DNA from: CAWHPS01 sp963831235 | Lineage (GTDB): Bacteria > Fibrobacterota > OXYB2-FULL-49-7 > JAEUSG01 | DNA: 64,000 nucleotides | Assembly: GCA_963831235.1 (NCBI GenBank) | Contig: CAWHPS010000059.1 | Location: forward strand, 62,001 to 126,000 | Reading direction: 5' to 3' | Part shown: positions 17,786-28,233 of the stretch, piece by piece | Position numbering within the stretch: position 1 is the first letter of the stretch | Layout: the number at the start of each line of letters is the position of its first letter | Notes under the pieces: generated by a model | The model's input: the letters and a program-made list of their open reading frames with translations, nothing else | Told to the model about the DNA's origin: nothing | Database searches by the model: none | Position numbers and translations under genes: made by a program

Positions 17786-20137
17786 TTATGCTCTTACAAC
17801 ACGGGACATCCTCTTCGGCCCGATTATCACTTTTGCCGGTTCGCCTGGCAAAACAATTTGGGCCCTGATCCCATTTGGCACGGATATCTTTACCCCGATG
17901 CTTCCATCCCCTCGCCTGTCCCAGGTCCCCGATACCATTCCCATTGGAGTTGGGATTGTTGCAGCGCCTTTATCCCCGATAAATTGGGGCGCAAAGCGAA
18001 TCTGTTTCCAGGCAGGCACAATCTGAGTTATGCCGCCTATAATTTGCATAAGGTGAAATAACGGGTGCGCCGACCAGGCATGCGAGAAGCTGGATGAACC
18101 GGGTGCTGGACTAAAGACTTCGAATGTTGTCCCATGCTCCACCATGGGTTCCCAGTGCTTGCGAATGAAATCCACAACATCCTTTCCATATCCCCGTTCG
18201 GTTAGAACAGTAAACACATAGGTACACCAATACACTGAAGGTCGGCCCTTTATAACCTCGGTTTCCCTGATATAAGGCAGCAGAATCCTGTTAAGCATTA
18301 TCTCCTCTCCCGCCGGATTAAGCCCCGTCATGATCGCCAATGTCTGGCTTTGGATACTGGTGGTTTGGACCTTTTTGTTGTCAAACGTCATCCCATCCAT
18401 GAGCAGCCCTTCCCTGGTAAGGAGCCGTAGGAGCGCAGCTTTCACCCTTCCTGCCCATGCAGAAAGTTGTTTTGCCCTGCGCGTATCTCCGGTGAGTTTA
18501 AATAACATCGAAAGCTTTTGCAAAGCCAGCAGGAGCCATAGATTATACACGGATGAGTAACCGTCTTTGAATATATCCGTCCAGTCAAGGAATAGCCAGT
18601 ACCGTTTGTCGTATCCGACAAGTCCGCTCTTTTTGTCTGTCTGCTTCTCAAAATAACCAAGGGCCGCGTCAATTTCCTTCCTGTGTGTTTTGACGGGTTC
18701 GGTGTTTCCTGTCTGCCAGTAATAGTCCCACATTGTGAGCATCCAGATTAGGGTAAAATCAGGCAGAATGCACTCGTGTGCGGCCGTGGGCGCATGCCCG
18801 TATGTAAGACCTTCAGGCGTTGTCTGGGATGCGATGCAATGAATACCGCGCCTAAACAACCGTGCATCACCGCTCAAATGAAAGGTGTTCCATGCCTGCA
18901 CCCGGGCATCCCCCCACCACTGGGCCTGTTCGCGCCAGGGAGTGTCGATGTATGCGTCAATTGCACAGCACTGCTGTGTCCAAGCGCAGATTTCCCATAT
19001 TCGTTCCAGTGTGCGATCCGAGCTTTCAAAGCGCCCTTTCTGTTCAAGTGGATAACCAATCCAATTCAGCTCTATATCCACGTCAAGAACACTTTCCGAA
19101 TCACGGACAGTTATTTCCAAAAAGCGAAAACCAAACGGGTGATAAAAGGTATGCCAGTTATCGCCTTTTCGTAAGATCATCCGGTTTCCAAACGCCATTC
19201 CTGACCATTCGTTCGGGTTAAGATGCGGTGCGAGCGTCTCCTTGTCAACTGTTTCCACATGAAGTGTATCAACAATTTCACCTCCAAGTGCGCCTTTTAC
19301 TTTTATTGACAGGCTACCTACAACTGTCCGCCCGAAATCAAGAAGATAACTTCGGAAATTGCCTTTGCCAGATGCGTCAGCCTTGATTGAAGTATCATCG
19401 TTATTTACAATAATGTGCGTCCTGTCCTCTGTTTGCCTAAGCGATGTCACGTCGCGCGTTGACAGATATCCATCCGCGTTTATGCCGGATCCGACACCGA
19501 TAAGTGCAAGGGGCCGCATAACCTTTTCCGAAAGCAGGGGAATCATCCGCGGTTCAAGATTGTTCCACGGCATTGCTCCGAACTGTTTTGCCGTGGTCTC
19601 TCCGGTCCAATCGGAATCGTCATATTCCGGCATCATCCAGTCGTCCGCTTTAAGACGCATGTCCATTTGCTCCTGATCAAAGAGCTGGACGCTTACGGGG
19701 ACAGTGCCGCGAGCGATACTGTTCTGACGGCGCGCTTTCCATGTTCCATCTGAGCAAAGTGCTAAACTGCCCCACTCCGCACCCACAAGAAGACCGGCCA
19801 TGCCCTGTGATACATACTGAAAGCAACTCCGCCCTGGATTGTAGGCCCTGACAGCAATGACATTACGACCTTTCTTCAGGAGTTCCCTTACGTCAACTTC
19901 GTCAAAAGGCCAATTCAGTTGCAAACCCCTCGCGGGTCCCCGGCAGACAAAAATGCCGTTAATATAAAGATGATATGATTGATCAGCGGTAATAAACAGG
20001 GGCGCCTTTCCAGGTACTTTACCTATGTCAAAAGCTTTTCGAAACAACGCATAGCAATTGTGAAGGTCCCAGCCTGGATTTCCGGCCCAGATCCATTTGG
20101 CTTCTTTCAGAATTTCCGGTATGAAATTATTCAGCAT
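17786..20137 (-). CDS. Glycoside hydrolase family 78-like alpha-L-rhamnosidase
   Basis: A 783-aa enzyme that would remove terminal alpha-L-rhamnose. There is no signal peptide, so it is probably intracellular and acts on imported oligosaccharides. The N-terminal half has jelly-roll beta domains (HLYINGIFVCRGPARGLQ, GRNVIAVRAYNPG). The (alpha/alpha)6 catalytic domain begins near residue 420 with DTPWREQAQWWGDARVQ, corresponding to the family's DxPxRDExxGWxGD signature. A C-terminal beta domain follows (PTPMGMVSGTWDRRGDG). The start at 20137 is preferred because GGAGGAG lies just upstream, inside the longer alternative frame. It is the only clearly cytoplasmic enzyme of the cluster. Confidence 0.88.
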   Translation of the reverse strand: MLNNFIPEILKEAKWIWAGNPGWDLHNCYALFRKAFDIGKVPGKAPLFITADQSYHLYINGIFVCRGPARGLQLNWPFDEVDVRELLKKGRNVIAVRAYNPGRSCFQYVSQGMAGLLVGAEWGSLALCSDGTWKARRQNSIARGTVPVSVQLFDQEQMDMRLKADDWMMPEYDDSDWTGETTAKQFGAMPWNNLEPRMIPLLSEKVMRPLALIGVGSGINADGYLSTRDVTSLRQTEDRTHIIVNNDDTSIKADASGKGNFRSYLLDFGRTVVGSLSIKVKGALGGEIVDTLHVETVDKETLAPHLNPNEWSGMAFGNRMILRKGDNWHTFYHPFGFRFLEITVRDSESVLDVDIELNWIGYPLEQKGRFESSDRTLERIWEICAWTQQCCAIDAYIDTPWREQAQWWGDARVQAWNTFHLSGDARLFRRGIHCIASQTTPEGLTYGHAPTAAHECILPDFTLIWMLTMWDYYWQTGNTEPVKTHRKEIDAALGYFEKQTDKKSGLVGYDKRYWLFLDWTDIFKDGYSSVYNLWLLLALQKLSMLFKLTGDTRRAKQLSAWAGRVKAALLRLLTREGLLMDGMTFDNKKVQTTSIQSQTLAIMTGLNPAGEEIMLNRILLPYIRETEVIKGRPSVYWCTYVFTVLTERGYGKDVVDFIRKHWEPMVEHGTTFEVFSPAPGSSSFSHAWSAHPLFHLMQIIGGITQIVPAWKQIRFAPQFIGDKGAATIPTPMGMVSGTWDRRGDGSIGVKISVPNGIRAQIVLPGEPAKVIIGPKRMSRVVRA

Positions 20138-20338
20138 TACTCCTCCATTCATATATTATAAATAAAATAATCTTCGCAAAAGAATTTTGTCAGCAATCTT
20201 CTTAGGAAAAAACGTTATTTTTTCAATGCCAGCTATTTTTAAGGAATTTCATGTTAAGCAAGTTTTATATTTAAAAAAAAGCATTTTCAACAAAAGATAA
20301 CAAGTAGACTGGAGTAATACTTTTAACAAGGAGAATTT

Positions 20339-23035
20339 ATGTTGTTCAAGATACTGTTTCTTTTGGGATGCACAGCTCTCATTGCCTATTCCTCACCCAT
20401 TACCAATCTTACAATCAAGGAAACAGCGGGAATTAACCGCACAAACGAAGATGTGACAATGGGCCTTCCTCTACCTGAAAATATGAATATCAGCGATACA
20501 TCAAGACTCTCACTCCGCGATGAGAGCAATAATCTCATCCCCTGCGAAATTAAAAAGATCAGCAACTGGTATAAAAATCCAGGGGCAATTCGATGGCTTC
20601 AGCTTAATTTTCCCTACAGCATTACTGCCAATGCTACCAAGACCGTTACCCTTAGTCTGGATGACGCTCCCAATACACTTGCTTCAAAACTTACGGTTGT
20701 TGATAACGGCACAACGATTACGGTGAACACTGGCAATGTCCGTTTTATTGTCAAGAAGGCCAATTTTAATCTGCTGGATCAGGTGTGGGTGGATGAAACC
20801 GGAAGTCAAAACTATACTGACGCCAACCAGGTGGTTGCATCCCACAGCAGGGGCATCATCCATTATCTTGAAAACGTCGAATATTTGTCCAGCAATGACG
20901 CTGCTTCCACGGTTACGATTGAACGTCAGGGACCCTGTGTGGTTACACTTAAGGCCACGGGAAAGCTAAAGAACAATAGCGGTGATGCAACGCTTGCGTT
21001 TGTGACCCGTATATACACATATAACAATTCCTCATCAATCAAGATACATAACACAATTGAGTTCCGTGACCCTGATGCCAATGCTACAGTGAATATACAG
21101 GGCGCGCATCTTGAGATTCCAATGAACCTTGGCGCAACCAGAACCGCTTTAGTGGGCCGGCATGGAGGCTCTGTTCAGGCCGTGTTATCCGGAACGCAGG
21201 ATGCCTTCTGCATGGTCAGGCGTCCGAGTAATACAGGTGGAACCGACGGTGTTGTCATAAATGGTTCCATTGGCGGAGAGGTCACATCCTCCACTTTTAA
21301 CCCCGTGGACAATAAGCCAAAAGACATAGGTTGGGTGGCCCTTTACGATGGTGTCAGGGGCTGCGTTGCCGGAATGAAGGATTTCTGGCAGATGGTTCCA
21401 ACCTCGGTGGAGGCATTCGGGAACGGGAAAATCATTCTCGGATCATTTTCCAAACGCGCCGGTCACCTTGGAATGCCACTAGGGGCCGGTACGGCAAGGA
21501 GCTGTGAAACACGCTGGACCTTTTTCAACACAGCCACCCCGGAAACAATCAGGTCCAAAGCAGCCGCAATCACTGACCGGCTTTTCGCCCTTGCCTCTCC
21601 ATTCTGGTACACACGTCGGACAAACTCCACTGTTCACATGGTGGAAGTCAATCAGAGTATCTATACACCGGCTGACTGGGCCACGGTTTCATCCTGGGAC
21701 ACAAAGATGAACAATATATGGGACAACATCTTCGAAGCTGACGACTCATGGATAGGGGAAGATTCCTACGGGTTTCTTGAATGGGGCGATAACCCGCATT
21801 ACTGGACTGGATTTGCCCCACCCTGTGACATGCTCTGGAACGGCAATTACTATGGCATGGACTTTTTTGCCTTTGAGCAGTTTTACCATACCGGTGATGC
21901 AAGGTATCTGACGTGGGGCATTGCACATGCGAGGCAGGTGGCGGATGTTCACCAGGTACATTTCGGTGAAACAAATGCAAACACCGGAGCCTCCAGGTAT
22001 TGCCCTCCATCCAATCACATCTGGAACGGGGAGGGATGCACCCCAACTTTTGGCCACATGGGCCATCATAAAACAGAAGGCCTCTTCATGAATTTTTACC
22101 TTACCGGTGATGATTATTCGCTCCAGTGCGCGCTGGAAGGAGCCAATTGGGCAGCATCTCAGAATTATGCCTATGCAATCGGTCCATCTGATAATGTCGA
22201 ATCACAGATACGGATGTGGAGCAATAATATGAACGATCTTATCTGGGCTTATGAATATAATCAAAATATCAATTACTATAATAACCTCTGGATGAATTGG
22301 GAGGTGTTCAGGGAGAACATCTGGGCACCGGACAATCCAGCCGGCAATGCAATCGGCCAGCCGTTCATGACAGGACTTGCAATGGAATCAATTGTCAAGC
22401 TGTATTACATCCTGGCGCCATCGTATCGGGTCAATTCAAGCTTGACTAAACCGGATTCAATTGTCTATTTCCTGAAAAAATGGTGTGACCGCGTGAGCGA
22501 TCCTTATTATGATGGCACAGGGAGTGATGAATACAATTCCAATACTACCATAGGCTATGCGTTTTTGTCTCAATTCGGAGGGGAGGATTATCGTACAACC
22601 GCGGCAAGAAGGGCGGGTAATCTTCCTGCCATGCCAAATAACCTTCACAAGGACTTTGCCCAACAAGCGCGTAACCTGGAAATGGCCATGTATTATTTTG
22701 CCATCCCCGATTCTGTGAACACCTATACCGCACTGGAAAAAAACCCAACAAAAATGCTGTCAATAGGCGATGAATTCAATATCGCAATTACGCCGACACC
22801 CTTTAAACCATCCACGGTTATCCGGCTTTCCGGCAAGGCCCTTCAAGGAAAGTTAAAACCCATTGTACGGATTTACACACTGACCGGCGCTTTGGTTAAA
22901 GACCTCTCGGCTGAAATGGACAACAACAGCCATTCCGCTGTTTGGAACGCGAGTGGGCAATCAACGAATATGTATGTGATTAAATGCACTCTCGGCAATA
23001 AAGTGTTTACGAAAACCACGGCATTGTTAAGATAA
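20339..23035 (+). CDS. Secreted PL26-like rhamnogalacturonan exolyase (PcRGLX/RIFT-barrel family) with sorting domain
   Basis: An 898-aa protein with a signal peptide (MLFKILFLLGCTALIAYSS) and an AAGGAG-type site before the ATG. The N-terminal domain (ITNLTIKETAGINRTNEDVTMGLPLPEN ... IRWLQLNFP) is the RIFT-barrel start seen in exo-rhamnogalacturonan lyases. A large catalytic alpha/alpha region follows (DPHYW-like GDNPHYWTGFAPPCD, HARQVADVHQVHFGE, GHMGHHKTEG). The C-terminal 80 residues are a FlgD-like sorting domain (ITPTPFKPSTVIRLSG). It would cleave rhamnogalacturonan-I outside the cell, feeding the adjacent divergent GH78. The subfamily is assigned from memory of the domain pattern. Confidence 0.72.
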   Translation: MLFKILFLLGCTALIAYSSPITNLTIKETAGINRTNEDVTMGLPLPENMNISDTSRLSLRDESNNLIPCEIKKISNWYKNPGAIRWLQLNFPYSITANATKTVTLSLDDAPNTLASKLTVVDNGTTITVNTGNVRFIVKKANFNLLDQVWVDETGSQNYTDANQVVASHSRGIIHYLENVEYLSSNDAASTVTIERQGPCVVTLKATGKLKNNSGDATLAFVTRIYTYNNSSSIKIHNTIEFRDPDANATVNIQGAHLEIPMNLGATRTALVGRHGGSVQAVLSGTQDAFCMVRRPSNTGGTDGVVINGSIGGEVTSSTFNPVDNKPKDIGWVALYDGVRGCVAGMKDFWQMVPTSVEAFGNGKIILGSFSKRAGHLGMPLGAGTARSCETRWTFFNTATPETIRSKAAAITDRLFALASPFWYTRRTNSTVHMVEVNQSIYTPADWATVSSWDTKMNNIWDNIFEADDSWIGEDSYGFLEWGDNPHYWTGFAPPCDMLWNGNYYGMDFFAFEQFYHTGDARYLTWGIAHARQVADVHQVHFGETNANTGASRYCPPSNHIWNGEGCTPTFGHMGHHKTEGLFMNFYLTGDDYSLQCALEGANWAASQNYAYAIGPSDNVESQIRMWSNNMNDLIWAYEYNQNINYYNNLWMNWEVFRENIWAPDNPAGNAIGQPFMTGLAMESIVKLYYILAPSYRVNSSLTKPDSIVYFLKKWCDRVSDPYYDGTGSDEYNSNTTIGYAFLSQFGGEDYRTTAARRAGNLPAMPNNLHKDFAQQARNLEMAMYYFAIPDSVNTYTALEKNPTKMLSIGDEFNIAITPTPFKPSTVIRLSGKALQGKLKPIVRIYTLTGALVKDLSAEMDNNSHSAVWNASGQSTNMYVIKCTLGNKVFTKTTALLR

Positions 23036-23133
23036 GGGTAATAAAAATCTGAATGGTCGGACCAGGTAATGTTACAAAATACAGTTATCTGACCCAAGTA
23101 TGATGAGGTTTGCTTATCCTCCTGCACAACTCA

Positions 23134-25959
23134 TCATCTAATCAGCATAACCTTTCGCTTAATCTCCACATTACCTTGTCGCAGCAATACCAGATACACC
23201 CCCGACGCATGTCCCGCAGCATTCCATGTCAACTGACGAACGCCCTTTCCGGAAAAAGCACTGTTCAAAACTGATGTCAAGTCAGCCACCACCTTGCCGT
23301 TTACGTTCAAAATCTTAAGCTCCGTCCCGCTTTTCAAACCGGACACCCTAATGTTTACGTTGGGGTTAAAAGGATTGGGCAAAGCTTCAAGAATAGCGTG
23401 ATCCGGTTTTATCAACCCAGGTTCATTATCTGTTGTGCCGCCCATCACCACACTTACTGCATCAATAAAAGCTGTATTGTCATCTGTTGAATTTGTTCCA
23501 GCAAACTTCAATTGATGGGTACCTTCTGAAACAAATACGGATTCAGTGACACACTCCGCAAAACCCGATGATCCCGGGGTGAACAAGCCAATTTCCTCTT
23601 CATCCAGATAGACATTGATGGTCTGATTATTATCCTTTCGTTGTGCTGCGCTGAACTTTATTTTGTAATAGCCGGAGTCAAAATAGACATTCTGCGACAC
23701 TGTTCCAAGGCCTTGGAGAAATGCAGCCTGCACGCCATCCGGCGCATTGGCCGCGCTGAAATCGCTTCCATTGTGCTCTATGCCGCTTCCATTGCCTGAA
23801 ACGCCTCCAAATGTCCAGAAGGAATCAGCCACTCCATACTGGTAAGTGGAAACGAGCGGCCATTCGAAACTGGAATTCCTGATAACAGGTGTACGGATGA
23901 TATAAATCGCGGTGTCCAAATTGTTCATTGTATTGGGTATGGATGCCAGATCACGTAGTCCTGTAATATGGAAGGAATATGTTGTGCCTGTTTGCAGTGT
24001 GGAAACGGAAAGTATTACTGATCGTTGATTCGCCTGCAGGTCAGCCTCTGTAACCGAAACGCCGCTGCTGATGGCATAATTGTTTGTATCTTCCGATGTA
24101 GTCTGTTCAACCTTTTCGCTGAAAGTAATGTTAACCGTGGTGGCTGACAAAGACTGGATGGCGATCACAACCGGTTTCACCGTGTCAACCGCCGTGACGG
24201 CGGATACGTCATTGCTGAAGGCAAGGCTTGTAAGATCAGCATTGTTCACGGCCTTGACTCGATAATGAAACGTTGTGCTTTCCATCCCGGTTTTATCCTG
24301 ATAAGAAAGCACATTGCCAACCGTTACATATAACGACGTCGGATTTGCGGCAAGACCACGGTATATCTGATAATTGGAGATTCCGCTTTCCACGTCAATG
24401 GAAACGTTCCAGGAAAGGGTGATTGTCTGGTCTTTCACTGACGGGTTGTTCATGATAACGTTAGCGGGTGGCGTTGTGTCGGATGGCTCCCATGATCTTA
24501 TGGCTTTTCCGACTGAATCAAGGCGGGAGGTATTCGGGAGGCCTGTTATGGGATCCCGTGTGGGGCAAAGTACCGCGGCGCTTTCGCAGAACTCGTCCCA
24601 TGCATTGATGAGGATGGACCAGGCAGGGACACTGGCCGGGTTATCGAAACACCACCTGATTCCATCGTTGACATAGCTGGACATCCGGGCGCCCGTGGGT
24701 TCGGCGTCTGTGGCATAGAAAGTACCCCAGCTCGGTGGATTGTCAATACGAGGCAGGGTGTTGGCGCCGAAGCTGACACAAGGAATGGTTGCGTTCGTGC
24801 CGGCATAATTGGTGCTCACGCCTGGTCCAGGCAGGTAATCGCTTCCGGCATCCAGACCGCACGGCTGTTCTCCCATGCCGACCACATAAGGGTTCCCCGT
24901 TCCGCTTGCCTCGGATGCTGCGCGAAGCTGGTTTATCTCCGCAGTTGTATATTGAAACCTTGCTGGGTCATAGAGGTACACCAAAGGACGGCCGTCAAGA
25001 ACCTTGACATAATTCGAATCCTTGAAAAATTCGACATATTGGGCTACCTTTTCCGTCCAGGTTCCGTTGGGGTCTCGAAAAGCTATCAAACAATATTTAA
25101 TGTCATTTTTATAGGGGCTTATTCGAAGCGCATCAATGAACAGTGACAATCCCTCCGCAGGTGACACATATAAGACCGCAAAATAGTCTATATGTGCGGA
25201 CTTTGCATAAAGTATCTGCTGATCCACATTCTCCGGCGAATATCCGAGACCTGTAACCAGGCGATATCTTGCCGTGTTATCCGTTGCAAAGGCAAGATTC
25301 GGCGTGTGGGAATCCATCATTGAAAAGTCATTAAGATTATCGGTTAATACGGACTTGAAGGGATTGTCTGTGGCATCGACCTTATAATTGATGTCAATCC
25401 GCATAATCTGAGGGTTTGCAAAGGTTCCATTTGTTTTTACAATACCTATCTTCACATACCGGATTGCTGCTGTTGAAACAACAGCACATAGATTTACTTT
25501 TTGCCAGTTTGTCGCATAGTTAATTGTTCGAAAGGTCAGTGTCTGAGGGCTATAGATTGCGCCGTCCTGGGAAATAGAGAGCGTAATATCGTTTCCCGGA
25601 GCACAAATTTCAGCGTCATTGAAAGCAGCGTAAATCGAAACATAAGTAACATCGTTGTCCAGACGATAAACTATCTCCTGCTCAGTATTTGCCGTTCTTA
25701 CTAATCTGCTGGAATCATCCCTAACATCCGCAAAATAGGGAAGGCGATAGGACCATTTGGGCGGTGTCAGGGTCGTTACATCAGAAATTATATCAATGGC
25801 TCTCTGCCAGACAGGGTAGGTGACAACGCCCACCATTGGCCTTTTTTGCGCTGCCGCAGATAATTGCGGCCAAAGCATCTGTAAAACAAAGATGGCCCAT
25901 AGGCAAACCCATCTCCTGACCAATTTCTTTTTTCCCTTATGAAAAAAACACCTTTGCAT
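23134..25959 (-). CDS. Secreted GH71/99-like protein with FN3, Ig-like and sorting domains (paralog A, intact)
   Basis: A 941-aa protein starting at ATG 25959, with GGAGG 7 bp upstream, then a basic N-terminus and export helix. Residues of about 40-190 form a discoidin-like beta domain. About 200-480 is a TIM-barrel of the GH71/GH99 type (LDGRPLVYLYDPARFQYTTAEINQLRAA ... ILINAWDEFCES). A fibronectin type III domain (TLSWNVSIDVESGISNYQIYRG), an SbsA-like Ig domain (NITFSEKV), a jelly-roll (SSFEWPLVSTYQYG) and the sorting domain (LPNPFNPNVNIRVSG) follow. The activity is probably endo-acting on a glycan; the substrate is unknown. It stops 99 bp after the convergent PL26-like gene. Confidence 0.78.
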   Translation of the reverse strand: MQRCFFHKGKKKLVRRWVCLWAIFVLQMLWPQLSAAAQKRPMVGVVTYPVWQRAIDIISDVTTLTPPKWSYRLPYFADVRDDSSRLVRTANTEQEIVYRLDNDVTYVSIYAAFNDAEICAPGNDITLSISQDGAIYSPQTLTFRTINYATNWQKVNLCAVVSTAAIRYVKIGIVKTNGTFANPQIMRIDINYKVDATDNPFKSVLTDNLNDFSMMDSHTPNLAFATDNTARYRLVTGLGYSPENVDQQILYAKSAHIDYFAVLYVSPAEGLSLFIDALRISPYKNDIKYCLIAFRDPNGTWTEKVAQYVEFFKDSNYVKVLDGRPLVYLYDPARFQYTTAEINQLRAASEASGTGNPYVVGMGEQPCGLDAGSDYLPGPGVSTNYAGTNATIPCVSFGANTLPRIDNPPSWGTFYATDAEPTGARMSSYVNDGIRWCFDNPASVPAWSILINAWDEFCESAAVLCPTRDPITGLPNTSRLDSVGKAIRSWEPSDTTPPANVIMNNPSVKDQTITLSWNVSIDVESGISNYQIYRGLAANPTSLYVTVGNVLSYQDKTGMESTTFHYRVKAVNNADLTSLAFSNDVSAVTAVDTVKPVVIAIQSLSATTVNITFSEKVEQTTSEDTNNYAISSGVSVTEADLQANQRSVILSVSTLQTGTTYSFHITGLRDLASIPNTMNNLDTAIYIIRTPVIRNSSFEWPLVSTYQYGVADSFWTFGGVSGNGSGIEHNGSDFSAANAPDGVQAAFLQGLGTVSQNVYFDSGYYKIKFSAAQRKDNNQTINVYLDEEEIGLFTPGSSGFAECVTESVFVSEGTHQLKFAGTNSTDDNTAFIDAVSVVMGGTTDNEPGLIKPDHAILEALPNPFNPNVNIRVSGLKSGTELKILNVNGKVVADLTSVLNSAFSGKGVRQLTWNAAGHASGVYLVLLRQGNVEIKRKVMLIR

Positions 25960-26018
25960 CTTTGCCTCCAATGTTAATAATTTATCCGCATTTAAACACA
26001 CACCTGATGTGAGGCATG

Positions 26019-28015
26019 TCACCTGATCAGCACAACCTTGCGTTTCAGTTCCACATTGCCACTATGGAGTATGACGACATACACCCCCGATGCATAGCCT
26101 GAAGCGTTCCAGGAGACCTGACTCAATCCCGACCCCCGGGGACCACTGTTCAGAACAGTTGTCAGGTCAACCACTATTTTACCATGAATGTCCAGTATCT
26201 TTAGTTCCCATCCGCTTTTCCAATCGGAGACCATAAGGTTTATTGCCATATTGAAAGGATTGGGAGATAGCGATAGTTCCAAAGGAAGAAGCGCCGCGCC
26301 CAATTCTACGACCGAATACAGACTGGTAAACGTTAGACGCACAGGATTACCTGAGTTTAATGGGAACTTGACTAAAGCGTATGGCTCACGCCCAACAAAG
26401 TCGTAGCACTGTCCATCCGGGACATAGGGATTATATACAGGGAAAGGCCAGAGCAGGGAGGCCTCATAGGGCAACAATATGTTAATTCCGCGATGTCTCA
26501 GCACCCCGCCGAGATCCACAGCTTTCCAGGTTCCAGTGGTGTCGTGCAGCGCAGGAAGGATAGTGTCAGCGCCGCAGACCATGTCTGGATAGTGGATGTA
26601 AAGAGGCAGACCGCCATAGATTGTTCCCATGCCGGTTGCCTTGAATTCCACGGAAAGACTGGTATCACTTATTTCCGGAATGCTAATCACGCCTTGGTAC
26701 ATGCCGTCTGAAAAGGTCAAGGATACCGAAGGTGGGGCGGTTGGCGCGCTGAGCACAGTCGTATTGGCTATAAAGGAACCGTCGAAATTGAAATTCGACC
26801 AGGATGCTTGATTTTTGCTTAAATTATCACCGCAAATGAGACCGCTTTGCTCGTTCCACACGCTAAAGTAAACCGAACGATCCATGACCCAGCGATTGCC
26901 CTCACTTCCCGTAAACCCGGAAAGGGTGACTACCCATGGACCGGAGCATATTTTTTTAACGGGAATGTCTGCAGGCTTCCAATCCGCCGTTTCTCCACCC
27001 AATGGCGTACTGGCGGTCAGTTCAGGTACGTAAAGAAGAGTATTGAATATCGGCATAAACCAGTTTAAACTCGGCTTAGGCAGAGGCAAAGGACTTTGCA
27101 GCCATTTTTCAAGGTAATAACGACTCTCCAAAGAAACACACATCGCAGGTATGTCCCAAAGCGATCTTTCTGCATTATAGCCGACACGGCAGCTGATCAG
27201 TGACATTATTGAACAGTCAGGATAAATAAAGAATGAATGGAAGCGCGCGCCGCGTATCAACGCCGTTTCCACCCGCGGATCACCAGAGGTAAGCCAGTAA
27301 ACCGCCAGCGCCTGCAAGTATAAGAAATTATAGAGTACTGAAGGACCGATTCCTTCATTCCAGTATCCGTCAGCTTCCTGGTACACTGCGATATTGGCAA
27401 GTGCGTCTCCGAAAAACTGCTTGTCGGCCGCGTTGTTTCGGCATAAAGCGCCGAGGTAACCGCTCCACTTATGCAGGGCAGTATGGTTGAAACCCGCAGT
27501 GCCCGGGCCTGTAGAGTATGCCATATCTTGGGCCCAGATGGGTGCCATCTTCTGCAACCACCGTTGATGGGTGCTGTCAGGCATCAAGTGAGCCGAACGG
27601 AGTAATACTTCCCCTAAAGCGGAGGCAATCCAGGGATCGGCTTCATATCCCCATTCGCTGCCATCTGTTTTCACAGTATAGAAATGTCCATTTTTATCCG
27701 CCAGATTCATGATGTATTCTCCGACGCGCCAGGCGGCGTTCAGAAACCTTACATCACCTTTGTAGGGGTTTTTCGGGTGATCCAATTCATAAAACGCGTA
27801 TAAGAGTGCACAAATGCAATGTTGATAAGAGGAATATTTGCCATCCACCAAAACCCGGCCGGTGTTCATATCGACCCGGACAGCCAGGTTTCGGCATTTT
27901 TTACGGCTGAATCTATAACCACCTCAATAGCAGCCTGTCTGGCGTCAGTAAAGGAAAGCGCGTTTACAGAAGACGGAATGAGTAATGATGCCAGCAAAAC
28001 GGTTGCGATTAACAT
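26019..28015 (-). pseudogene. Secreted alpha/alpha-toroid polysaccharide lyase-like protein with sorting domain, frameshifted
   Basis: The long open part starts at an internal ATG (27869) without an export signal. Upstream, another frame encodes a signal peptide and the missing N-terminus (from ATG 28015: LIATVLLASLLIPSSVNA then FTDARQAAIEVVIDSAVKNAETWLSG). The frames join if one G is added at the GGG at 27875-27877, giving 665 aa. An ATA at 28039 preceded by AAGGA would give a better signal peptide (KRIKPGM...) and may be a mutated ATG. The body has toroid helices (ALLYAFYELDHP, WIASALGEVLLRSA) as in heparinase/alginate-lyase folds, a beta-sandwich, and the sorting domain (LSPNPFNMAINLMVSD). 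The substrate is unknown. Confidence 0.65.
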
Positions 28016-28233
28016 GCCTGGTTTTATCCTTTTCGCTATAAAATGTTCCTTTTACTTATGCGTAGAGATTTTACAAATATTTTTCCGGTGTTTTCTCGAT
28101 ACACCGCACGTATAAACCCGCTCTTTTATATAACAAATTTCCTCCGGCAGGTTAATTTTACTTCCGGGTAACTTAACCCGTCATCGTCCTTCCTGTTCCA
28201 GACCATGCTTTGCGCTAAACCAATTGCCGAACC

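Noticed and set aside
17535..18026. A plus-strand frame overlapping the end of GH78
   Set aside because: It runs antisense into a well-supported gene and matches no family I know; kept only as a possible remnant.
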